From the NCBI RefSeq assembly GCF_029433105.1, contig NZ_JARNTW010000007.1:186001-250000 (forward strand): a stretch of 64,000 bases of DNA, given 5' to 3'. The notes under the pieces are model-generated. The model was not told the DNA's origin. It saw nothing but the letters and a program-made list of their open reading frames with translations, and ran no database searches. Origin of the DNA: Runella sp. MFBS21. Lineage in GTDB: Bacteria > Bacteroidota > Bacteroidia > Cytophagales > Spirosomataceae. A program made the position numbers and the translations under genes. Positions 44,798 through 51,412 of the stretch are shown here, one piece after another; the first letter of the stretch is position 1; every line of letters starts with the position of its first letter.

Positions 44798-45152
44798 ATC
44801 CTTAGCTATATGCTTTTTAAATGCTTAATGGTTTTGTGTGGGGAAGACCTAAAAAATGCCTAAAGCTTACAGCCTATTGCTACGTAGTTAGTGTTTTTAT
44901 ATTAGTTACGAATATTGCTCAAAACGGGGAGAAACTTCCCCGTTTTTGTTTTTTTTAATAACTTGCTTCGCAGATTAGAATAAAGTTTGCAAGCTGGGTA
45001 ATTGGTTCATTATCAGGGTTTTATTTTCAAATTTGCTTATTTTAAAATTTGCACATTTACTCAGTGGATTGTTTTTTTAAATGACATATTCTAAAACTGC
45101 AATATACCGAAGGCGTTCAATCAATATTCATCCTAAAATCACAACTGCTTAT
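44798..45152. other. 355-bp intergenic region with one terminator
   Basis: After the epimerase gene there is no supported coding frame up to the small-protein gene at 45153. The region holds a terminator at 44921-44950 (AAAACGGGGA, 6-nt loop, TCCCCGTTTT, T-run) for the epimerase operon and an AT-rich stretch that probably contains the promoter of the small gene. Confidence 0.7.
44921..44950 (+). terminator. Rho-independent terminator after the epimerase gene
   Basis: Arms AAAACGGGGA and TCCCCGTTTT with a 6-nt loop and a T-run about 125 bp after the stop codon. Confidence 0.85.
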
Positions 45153-45272
45153 ATGAACAATTTATTCAGAGGTCTACTAGCTGGCTATGGTGCCAAAAAA
45201 TTAGGAGGTGGATGCCTCAGTACTATCCTTATTTTTATTGTATTGTGGGTTATTTTGGGGCAGTGCCAATAA
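45153..45272 (+). CDS. 39-residue hydrophobic small protein
   Basis: From the ATG at 45153 the frame encodes MNNLFRGLLAGYGAKKLGGG followed by CLSTILIFIVLWVILGQCQ. It has a basic, glycine-rich N-terminal part (GAKKLGGG) and one membrane helix ending in Cys-Gln. I recall similar short proteins in Bacteroidota genomes but cannot give a name. A terminator follows closely, which supports an independent transcription unit. The longer frame from 45081 adds a non-hydrophobic, probably untranslated, stretch. Function unknown; possibly a membrane-embedded regulator. Confidence 0.6.
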   Translation: MNNLFRGLLAGYGAKKLGGGCLSTILIFIVLWVILGQCQ

Positions 45273-45326
45273 GGCTCCTACGCTAATCCTTGACAGCTAC
45301 TCATCAAAATCTTTCTGCTATTTCTG

Positions 45327-45360
45327 CAAAAGCTCCAAATACGCATTTGGGGCTTTTTTT
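45327..45360 (+). terminator. Terminator after the 39-residue gene
   Basis: AAAGCTCCAAAT pairs with ATTTGGGGCTTT (one T-G wobble) around a 4-nt loop and ends in a T-run. Confidence 0.82.
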
Positions 45361-45457
45361 GTGGGGTTACCTTTCAATACAAACTGACAAATATCTTATA
45401 CCTCATGGTGCAAAGGCCAACAAAAGCAATTTATTCAACAACATAAAGTTGATATTC

Positions 45458-45604
45458 TCTGCTCCGTGGTCTTTGGGACAAAGACCACGGAGCAGAATTT
45501 GTTTTCTTGATGTTCGTTTACCATGTTAATCATTCTTAAACTTATACTCCAAAACTTTTTTGGGTGGTATTTTTTAGGGCTGTGGAGACACAGACCACGG
45601 GGCA
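45458..45604. mobile_element. Non-autonomous RAYT/REP derivative 1 (~147 bp)
   Basis: A perfect 18-bp-arm hairpin (45458-45496, core GGTCTTTG GGA CAAAGACC) is joined to a copy of the first ~10 codons and the upstream region of the intact RAYT gene (TTTCTTGATGTTCGTTTACC near 45503), and ends in the right REP hairpin at 45578-45597. The rest of the transposase is missing. It is an internally deleted, MITE-like copy. Confidence 0.8.
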
Positions 45605-45613
45605 TAGAAAATT

Positions 45614-45808
45614 TTACTTATTTAATTGAAAAATTATGTTTGTTAAATTTTTACGAAAAACCCACCTTAAATTAAAGTTTTTATCCTCATTCAATTCATC
45701 AAGTACACCTTTTAATATTTCTTTTTCTTTACAAAAAGGTACTTCTTCTAGAAAACTTTCAATGTTTTTTTGTGAAGCAATAATTCCAATGATATTTTTT
45801 AAAAAATA
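45614..45808 (-). pseudogene. Orphan C-terminal gene fragment adjoining the RAYT element
   Basis: A minus-strand frame encodes about 64 charged, protein-like residues (FLKNIIGIIASQKNIESFLE ... RWVFRKNLTNIIFQLNK) and ends in a stop at 45614. Its upstream side runs straight into the left REP of the RAYT element, and no start codon belongs to it. It looks like the tail of a gene whose head was lost or displaced when the element arrived. No continuation is found on the other side of the element. Confidence 0.45.
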
Positions 45809-45809
45809 T

Positions 45810-46497
45810 CTGCTCCGTGGTCTGTGTCCCACAGACCTATTTGCAGTAGCTGATTTTAAAACCGATTCGCATAATGTGTCAAAAATCCAAATTCGTCTTT
45901 TTGGCTTTGATAAAATTTTGCTGATGACCATCTGTAATTTTCAGGACAATCTGCTAAACTCCATCGTTCATGTAGGGGATTTCGGTGAATATAGTCTATT
46001 TTCTGTTCTACCTTTTGCTTTGAGTCCATAAGTATTGCTAACGGATCTCGTTGCCAAATACGATATTCTCGTTCGGAGTCATCAACCTTAAAAAATGGTA
46101 ATACTGCAGCATGATGATGTTTTAAATCTTTTAAAATCATATGACTAGTGTATTTATTGAAACTTGCATGAGGCAATTCTTTACCATTGGGTTCTTTCAA
46201 TTCCCAAATCACGTGCAAGTGATTGGGCATAATCACGTATGCATACACTACAATTTGACCTCTGCCTACTAATTCTTTCCAAGAAGAAAGAATCAATTCT
46301 TTGTATTTGTCTTGTTTTAGCAAATGCTTCCAATCTTTAATGGTATCCGTCCAAAAATAAACTTCATCAAAGTTCATTCTTGAGTTTCGGAATTTGCTTT
46401 CTTGATGTTCGTTTACCATGTTAATAATTCTTAAACTTGTACTCCAAAACTTTTTTGAGTTGCATTTTTTAGGTCTGTGGAGACACAGACCACGGGG
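45810..46497. mobile_element. Intact RAYT element flanked by inverted REP hairpins
   Basis: The left REP is at 45810-45846 (CTGCTCCGTGG, then stem GGTCTGTG TCC CACAGACC). The transposase gene follows, read leftwards, and the right REP is at 46472-46497 (GGTCTGTG GAGA CACAGACC, CACGGGG). The two REPs are inverted with respect to each other. This is the arrangement expected for a REP-associated tyrosine transposase and its cognate repeats. Confidence 0.85.
45856..46419 (-). CDS. REP-associated tyrosine transposase (Y1 HUH family)
   Basis: The protein is 187 residues, full length for the class. It contains the HUH metal motif in AYVIMPNHLHVIW (His67, His69) and the nucleophile Tyr143 in EQKIDYIHRNPLHERW, followed by NYRWSSAKFY. 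RAYTs cut and rejoin single-stranded DNA at REP hairpins and are related to IS200/IS605 transposases. REP hairpins lie on both sides, and partial copies of this gene's two ends occur within 2.2 kb. The reading frame is uninterrupted, so the enzyme may be active. Confidence 0.9.
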   Translation of the reverse strand: MVNEHQESKFRNSRMNFDEVYFWTDTIKDWKHLLKQDKYKELILSSWKELVGRGQIVVYAYVIMPNHLHVIWELKEPNGKELPHASFNKYTSHMILKDLKHHHAAVLPFFKVDDSEREYRIWQRDPLAILMDSKQKVEQKIDYIHRNPLHERWSLADCPENYRWSSAKFYQSQKDEFGFLTHYANRF

Positions 46498-46560
46498 TGG
46501 GGGGTGGGGTGTTCAAAAGTGTATCAGTTGCAATAATTCAACTATTATTCTTCATCTGAG

Positions 46561-46998
46561 TCAAAATACAGAGTCAAAATCTTTTCTTAAATATAAATAA
46601 ATAAATCCTATGATATTAGTAGAAAAAAACCAACTAATTTTTATATTATTTTCATAAATAATTATTTCATAAAAAGATTTTGAATTCTTTAATTCGATGT
46701 ATTGATTAAAAAAAAGATAAAAAAACAAAAAATTAATTGAAAATAAATGAATTATAACTAAGAATACTCTTTTTTTTATTATATTATTAAATATAAACAG
46801 AAAAAATAATAAACAAATGGAATAAGATATTATAGCATATAATGGAAAGAAATAAGCAGAAATCTGATTATATATACTAATGTTTTCATTTATATTTAGA
46901 AGGAAATGTATTAGCTGCCACAATAACCACACCGCGAATAATACAGGAATAAAAATAATCGCCAGTTCATTACCCATTTTTTTCATATTTATTGCCAT
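46561..46998 (-). CDS. Hypothetical membrane protein, very AT-rich gene
   Basis: The 145-residue protein has four predicted membrane helices (LAIIFIPVLFAVWLLWQLIHFLL, FFPLYAIISYSICLLFFLFIF, VFLVIIHLFSINFLFFYLFF, ISWFFSTNIIGFIYLYL). The family is not recognised. The gene is much richer in A and T than the housekeeping genes around, which suggests transfer from elsewhere. It lies between the RAYT element and truncated element copies. It could be an orphan immunity or accessory membrane protein; that is a guess from context. Confidence 0.55.
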   Translation of the reverse strand: MAINMKKMGNELAIIFIPVLFAVWLLWQLIHFLLNINENISIYNQISAYFFPLYAIISYSICLLFFLFIFNNIIKKRVFLVIIHLFSINFLFFYLFFNQYIELKNSKSFYEIIIYENNIKISWFFSTNIIGFIYLYLRKDFDSVF

Positions 46999-47050
46999 TT
47001 AAAAGTTGCTTCGTACTTGATTTTAATGAATTCTGCTGGTTTATCATCAC

Positions 47051-47264
47051 CATGGTCTGTGTCCCACAGACCTATTTGCAGTAGCTGATTTTAAAACGGA
47101 TTCTGCTCTGCTCCTGCTCCCTGCTCTGCTCTGCTCCTGCTCTCCTGCTCCGTGGTCTGTGTCCCACAGACCTATTTACAGTAGCTGATTTTAAAACCGA
47201 TTTGCATCATGTGTCAAAAATCTAAATTCGTCTTTTTTACTTTGATAAAGTTTTGCGGATGACC
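47051..47264. mobile_element. Two truncated RAYT left ends in tandem
   Basis: A first left REP (47051-47080, GGTCTGTG TCC CACAGACC) keeps about 25 bp of the transposase 3' region. After a CTGCTC-rich stretch, a second left REP (47150-47177) is followed by about 85 bp that match the 3' end of the intact RAYT gene with scattered changes up to GATGACC at 47264. Both lack the rest of the element and cannot encode a transposase. Confidence 0.8.
47103..47151. repeat. CTGCTC-rich microsatellite
   Basis: Irregular repeats of CTGCTC and TCCTGCTC fill about 49 bp just before a left REP. The REP's own flank is CTGCTCCGTGG, so the tract looks like an expansion of that flank by slippage. Confidence 0.75.
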
Positions 47265-47275
47265 AAGGTGTAGGG

Positions 47276-47968
47276 CTAAAACTCAATTTTCTCAATAGGT
47301 ACTTTGGCTTTATGCAAGTATTTAAGAATATGCTTTAAGGCAGACATCCCTGCATAGCCTGTATCTACATGAATTTCACAACGGTTAGCGTCTAGTTTTT
47401 CGGCAGTGCCAACATAATGAATTGGGTGGCGTTTTTTACCTTTTTCAAAAAGGTCGTTCCAGCCAACAAAAGCATCATCAATTATTTGTATTATTTGATT
47501 AAAATACTCCTCAGGGGTTGTGATTTCAAACATGGCATCTACGCCATCCCATTTCCACATTTCTACCCTAAACGAATAACCTTCTATCAGTGTAGGTTTT
47601 GGCTTTGACTTGAATCGTTCTCGAATTCGCTCTACAAATTCATCCAGTATTTCAATCCAAAATTGAATATCTTTCTCCTCTACTTCCTCATGGGGATAAA
47701 GCGGTAATTCACCATTTTTGTATTTCCAATAAAAGGTAACGGGTATATAAACGCTGTGAAAATTACCTGCCAAACCAACTCTTTCAATCCACATAATCAC
47801 TTGGCCTTTATCTATTTTAATTTTAACTTCGGAACAAGTTACCATATTTATGGTAACATATTCAATGAAAGGGTTTATCTGCACTAACTTTTGGGCAAGA
47901 AAAGCACTACTGAGTTTCTCAAAACTTTTTGATATTTCAAATTTACTTGTTAGAGTTCTTGTTTTCAT
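47276..47968 (-). CDS. Hypothetical protein, unknown family
   Basis: The 230-residue soluble protein has no signal peptide or membrane helix. Visible parts are a beta-rich N-half (INPFIEYVTINMVTCSEVKIKIDKGQVIMWIERVG), a charged helix (EEKDIQFWIEILDEFVERIRERFKSKPKP) and a C-half with FEITTPEEYFNQIIQIIDDAFVGWNDLFEKGKKRHPIHYVG. I do not recognise the family. It lies between truncated RAYT copies and a candidate immunity gene, so it may be a second orphan immunity protein of a decayed toxin locus; there is no direct proof. Confidence 0.6.
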   Translation of the reverse strand: MKTRTLTSKFEISKSFEKLSSAFLAQKLVQINPFIEYVTINMVTCSEVKIKIDKGQVIMWIERVGLAGNFHSVYIPVTFYWKYKNGELPLYPHEEVEEKDIQFWIEILDEFVERIRERFKSKPKPTLIEGYSFRVEMWKWDGVDAMFEITTPEEYFNQIIQIIDDAFVGWNDLFEKGKKRHPIHYVGTAEKLDANRCEIHVDTGYAGMSALKHILKYLHKAKVPIEKIEF

Positions 47969-48011
47969 CTAATTATAGTAGTTATCGTTGCTCTTTATTT
48001 GATAATTGTAC

Positions 48012-48156
48012 GCCGTGGTCTGTGTCCCAAAGACCTATTTGCAGAATTTGCTTTCTTGATGTTCGTTTACCATGTTAATAATTCTTAAACATTAAACTTG
48101 TACTCCAAAACTTTTTTGGGTTGTATTTTTTAGGGCTGTGGAGACACAGCCCATGG
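48012..48156. mobile_element. Non-autonomous RAYT/REP derivative 2 (~145 bp)
   Basis: It has the same structure as derivative 1: a left REP (GGTCTGTG TCC CAAAGACC, one mismatch), then TATTTGCAGAATTTGCTTTC, i.e. the first codons of the RAYT gene and its upstream region, then the right REP at 48133-48152 (GGGCTGTG GAGA CACAGCCC, perfectly paired). It carries an extra 7-bp duplication (ATTAAAC) relative to derivative 1. Confidence 0.8.
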
Positions 48157-48183
48157 GACAGTAAGACGAGTGGTGATAAAAAT

Positions 48184-48912
48184 TTATTGATTTAAAAATG
48201 TAATGGTACGCGGGCTAATGTCTTCAAACTTCCAACCCTCGGTAAGCCCTGCCGCCTCCAACGCTTCTTTGAGCGGCTCGCTCACTACTTTGAATAATTC
48301 GTCACAAATGAAATAATCGTGGTATTTATCCAAAACAAAATCGTGAATATCTAATACAGAACCCTTATCAAAAAATTTTATCCTTGTCTTTAAGTAATCA
48401 TCTTCATTATGAATGCCAAGTTCGGTGGCTGATTGTATAATACCACTTTTCCTATCAGCATAAGTACATTTTTCAAAAGTTATTTTGGTTTCTTCGCCTA
48501 ACTGAAAAACATAGTAATCTAATTTTTCGCCTTTATACATCAGTTTAGCAGGGTAAAACTTATGCCGAGGGAGATTGAAAGCAGCGATAGTTTCTTTGAA
48601 CTGTTCTGATACTAAAAAGCAAGAACTTGTTGTGTAATGATTGACAACAAACTTATAAATATGGAGTTTTATCCAATCGAATTTCTTTTTTCGACTGCCA
48701 TACAGTTCCTTCAACACAAAATAATCAAAAACAGGTACATCGTCAATAAGAGATCTATTATTGATGGATTTTTCGAGGGGCTGCTTAAAAAAATTCTTCG
48801 TATCACCGCCATCAGGGATGAACTCAGCCCCTTGCATTTCGGGGGATAAATAGGCAGAAGGATAAATTTTTTGCCCAGGTCTTATTTCAATTTCTAATTG
48901 ATAAAATTTCAT
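48184..48912 (-). CDS. Candidate immunity protein (Imm11/Imm43-like)
   Basis: The 242-residue soluble protein ends with DYFICDELFKVVSEPLKEALEAAGLTEGWKFEDISPRTITFLN, which resembles the C-terminal signature of the Imm11 (DUF1629) and Imm43 immunity families of polymorphic toxin systems (a 'lexSEpLKeALEaAGLtG'-type stretch). The ATG at 48912 overlaps the TGA stop of the upstream toxin-like remnant (ATGA), the coupled arrangement expected for toxin and immunity genes. The TTG two codons before is less likely. If the toxin is indeed broken, this would be an orphan immunity gene. The family call is from memory of the motif. Confidence 0.55.
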   Translation of the reverse strand: MKFYQLEIEIRPGQKIYPSAYLSPEMQGAEFIPDGGDTKNFFKQPLEKSINNRSLIDDVPVFDYFVLKELYGSRKKKFDWIKLHIYKFVVNHYTTSSCFLVSEQFKETIAAFNLPRHKFYPAKLMYKGEKLDYYVFQLGEETKITFEKCTYADRKSGIIQSATELGIHNEDDYLKTRIKFFDKGSVLDIHDFVLDKYHDYFICDELFKVVSEPLKEALEAAGLTEGWKFEDISPRTITFLNQ

Positions 48913-49079
48913 TTGCAATTGATAGTTAATGAATTGAGAGGATTACCATTTACGCCAGTGGCAGGTGTACCTGTTGCACAAACGCCTTCTACCTGTTTTT
49001 TAAGGCAACTAATATACTTCTTTATGCTTTTGATAGCGTCAATTTTATCTTGCGGACTCGATAAAGGCGAACCTAATAC
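48909..49079 (-). pseudogene. Beheaded C-terminal reading frame, possible toxin remnant
   Basis: A minus-strand frame of 56 residues (VLGSPLSSPQDKIDAIKSIK ... NGNPLNSLTINCK) ends in a TGA that overlaps the ATG of the candidate immunity gene. It contains helix-forming and Cys-containing segments and no start codon. Upstream the frame runs into a perfect palindrome at 49081-49109 and soon meets a stop. It looks like the last piece of a larger protein, plausibly a polymorphic toxin, truncated by the repeat. Confidence 0.5.
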
Positions 49080-49080
49080 G

Positions 49081-49109
49081 CCCCGTTGTGGGTAGCAACC
49101 ACAACGGGG
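49081..49109. repeat. Single perfect palindrome, 11-bp arms (second REP-like family)
   Basis: CCCCGTTGTGG, a 7-nt loop (GTAGCAA) and CCACAACGGGG. The sequence is unlike the CCGTGGTCTGTG REPs nearby. It lies exactly at the upstream end of the toxin-like remnant. Confidence 0.7.
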
Positions 49110-49388
49110 TGGAGATAAAAAAGTAAGACACTTCGGAGAAGTCAGCTATCAGCCTCATCTATTTGTTGAAGACTAGTCTTTAGATTAAGATTAGCTCTTC
49201 TGTTTTGCGTCGGCAATGCAGTCGCTGCATTTTTAGTAAGGTTCATCGTAGCATCAAAGGTCTAGTGAACAAAACTCATTATTGGTAAATTAGTCGGTTT
49301 TACAAACCTTTTTCCTGTACAGTTCGTTGTGAATAGAGATAACAAACAACCACCACCACCCGTTGTAACTATCTCTAAAAAGACAATC
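49110..49388. other. Intergenic region before the TetR-like gene
   Basis: No supported gene. A short hairpin with a T-run (AATGCAG TCG CTGCATT, 49215-49231) could terminate plus-strand transcription, but no plus-strand gene precedes it. The rest should include the promoter of the TetR/ABC1 operon. Confidence 0.5.
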
Positions 49389-50030
49389 ATGGACATGGAA
49401 AAAGTCGAAAAAATTCGCAAAACATACGTTGAGTACGTACTCGAACAGGGGCAAGCTCCCGCTTCTTTTTATGCTTTCGCCAAAAAATTAAAAATGGCGG
49501 AAGCCGATTTATACGAATTTTATACTTCTTTTGAAGCCATAGAAATGGATTTGTGGGCTTCGTTTTTTACTCAATCCCGCACTACCGCCGAAAACGACCC
49601 TGTCTACCAAACCTATTCGGTGCGTGAAAAACTACTTGCGTTTTACTACACTTGGGTAGAAGTGCTTAAATCAAATCGGAGTTTTGTAGTGTATAGCTAC
49701 CGCAAATTGCCTCAGCCTGTTGCTCCCAAAAACCCCCAACAGCTCCGTCCGTTCAAAGATGCTTTCCTGAACTACGCCCACGATTTGATGTACGAAGGCC
49801 GCGAAAGTCAAGAGATTGTGGCTCGCCCTTATATTTCTAATCGCTATCCAGAAGCGGTGTGGCTCAATACGCTCTATATTTTGGATTTTTGGGTAAAAGA
49901 TACAAGTCGCAATTTTGAACTAACGGATACTGCTATCGAAAAAACCGTCAACACAGGCTTCGACTTGATGGGCCGTTCGATTGTGGATACGGTGGTTGAT
50001 TTGGCAAAATTTGTATACCAAAATCGATAA
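49389..50030 (+). CDS. TetR-like regulator
   Basis: The 213-residue protein has an N-terminal helix-turn-helix-like part (EKIRKTYVEYVLEQGQAPASFYAFAKKLKMAEADLYEFYTSFEAIEMDLW) and an all-helical C-terminal domain (LLAFYYTWVEVLKSNRSFVVYSYR...). The layout fits TetR/AcrR regulators, though the recognition helix is less canonical than usual. It ends two bases before the ABC1 kinase gene, so they are co-transcribed and co-regulated. I start at ATG 49389; the GTG at 49329 would add a Pro-rich stretch. Confidence 0.75.
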   Translation: MDMEKVEKIRKTYVEYVLEQGQAPASFYAFAKKLKMAEADLYEFYTSFEAIEMDLWASFFTQSRTTAENDPVYQTYSVREKLLAFYYTWVEVLKSNRSFVVYSYRKLPQPVAPKNPQQLRPFKDAFLNYAHDLMYEGRESQEIVARPYISNRYPEAVWLNTLYILDFWVKDTSRNFELTDTAIEKTVNTGFDLMGRSIVDTVVDLAKFVYQNR

Positions 50031-50032
50031 CC

Positions 50033-51373
50033 ATGAAACAACAAGATAAAATCCCCACCTCCAAAGTAGCACGTGCTACGCAGTTTTTGAAGACCGGTGC
50101 CAAAATCGGTGGCAATTATCTCAAATACAACGTCAAAAAGATAATTGACCCTACTATCTCTCGCGATGAGCTTCACCAAGACAACGCCACGGATGTGTAT
50201 GCTTCGCTCAGTGAGCTCAAAGGTTCGGCGCTCAAAGTAGCCCAAATGCTCAGCATGGATCGTAGCGTATTGCCACGCCAATATGTAGATAAGTTCCAGA
50301 TGTCTCAATACTCTGCGCCGCCACTTTCGGGGCCGCTGGTAGTCAAGACTTTCCGTAGTTATTTTGGCAAAGCTCCGCATGAGCTTTATGATACTTTCGA
50401 CATCAACGCCATCAATGCGGCCTCTATCGGGCAGGTGCATCAAGCATGGAAGTATGGCAAAAGATTGGCCGTAAAAGTGCAATACCCTGGCGTAGCCGAT
50501 AGCATCAGCTCTGACCTCAAAATGGTCAAACCTATGGCGGTCACGCTTTTTGGACTTAACGAAAAAGATGTAGAACGCTATACCGAAGAAGTAGAAAGCA
50601 AGCTCTTGGAAGAAACCGACTACGAATTGGAATTACGGCGCTCGGTTGAAATTTCGGAGGCGTGCCAGCATATCAAAGGACTGATTTTTCCGAAATATTA
50701 TCCCGAATTGTCTTCCAAACGAATCTTGACGATGGATTGGCTCAACGGGCAGCACCTCAAAGATTTTTTGCAAACGGATCCTTCCCAAGAAGTACGCAAT
50801 CAGATTGGGCAATTGTTGTGGGATTTTTATGACCATCAAGTGCATCACCTCCGTCAAGTACACGCCGACCCTCATCCGGGCAATTTTCTGATGCGTGCCG
50901 ACGGTACAATGGGCGTTATTGATTTTGGGTGTGTCAAAGTGATTCCTGATTATTTTTATGACAATTATTTCACCCTTATCAATCCTGATACCATCGAAGA
51001 CGATGCCTTGGTTGAAAAGATATTTTATAACTTGGAGTTTTTGGTCAAAGAGGATGCGCCACGCGAAAAAGCCCTTTTTACTAACTTATTCAAGCAAATG
51101 ATTCGTTTGTTAGGCAAACCATTTGCCGTTGATGAATTTGATTTTGGCGACCATTCTTACTTCGATACGGTTTATGCTTTTGCCGACGAACTTGCAAAAG
51201 TGGAAGAAATTCGCAATTCGAAAGTAGCACGTGGTTCCAAAGACGGCTTGTATATCAATCGTACCTATTTTGGACTTTACTCCATGCTCAACGAACTAGG
51301 AGCCAAAATACACACTACTCGGCCCGATTGGCTACGTAGCAAAAAACAATTAAGCTCTGTCGAAGTTCAATAA
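50033..51373 (+). CDS. ABC1/AarF/UbiB-family atypical kinase
   Basis: The 446-residue protein shows the family marks ELKGSALKVAQMLSMD (the KxGQ-type helix), AINAASIGQVHQAWKYGKRLAVKVQYPGV (Ala-rich loop and the ion-pair Lys), LLEETDYELELRRS, HADPHPGNFLM (catalytic loop) and VIDFGCVKVIP (metal-binding Asp). UbiB-like proteins support isoprenoid-quinone synthesis or lipid handling by ATPase activity rather than classic kinase activity. No membrane helix at the C-terminus is obvious. The gene follows a TetR-like regulator by 2 bp, an arrangement that suggests autoregulated expression. Role in this organism unknown. Confidence 0.9.
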   Translation: MKQQDKIPTSKVARATQFLKTGAKIGGNYLKYNVKKIIDPTISRDELHQDNATDVYASLSELKGSALKVAQMLSMDRSVLPRQYVDKFQMSQYSAPPLSGPLVVKTFRSYFGKAPHELYDTFDINAINAASIGQVHQAWKYGKRLAVKVQYPGVADSISSDLKMVKPMAVTLFGLNEKDVERYTEEVESKLLEETDYELELRRSVEISEACQHIKGLIFPKYYPELSSKRILTMDWLNGQHLKDFLQTDPSQEVRNQIGQLLWDFYDHQVHHLRQVHADPHPGNFLMRADGTMGVIDFGCVKVIPDYFYDNYFTLINPDTIEDDALVEKIFYNLEFLVKEDAPREKALFTNLFKQMIRLLGKPFAVDEFDFGDHSYFDTVYAFADELAKVEEIRNSKVARGSKDGLYINRTYFGLYSMLNELGAKIHTTRPDWLRSKKQLSSVEVQ

Positions 51374-51376
51374 TCA

Positions 51377-51412
51377 CAAGATGAGTAGGAGAAAATAAAC
51401 CTACTCATCTTG
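51377..51412. terminator. Convergent hairpin terminator, 13-bp perfect arms
   Basis: CAAGATGAGTAGG, a 10-nt loop, and CCTACTCATCTTG, between the ABC1 gene and the leftward gene whose stop at 51405 lies inside the right arm. It has no long T-run. Confidence 0.75.

Noticed and set aside
45614-45931. 105-codon minus-strand frame read as one gene
   Set aside because: Its first ~40 codons are the REP and RAYT 3' end read out of frame; only the downstream ~64 codons look like genuine protein, and those are listed as a remnant.
46498-46512. G-quadruplex in the GGGGTGGGGGGTGGGG stretch
   Set aside because: It is G-rich enough, but adjoins a REP end and shows no link to a gene; I have no evidence for a function.
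49874-50482. 202-codon minus-strand frame
   Set aside because: Antisense to the TetR-like and ABC1 genes, which are well supported on the plus strand.
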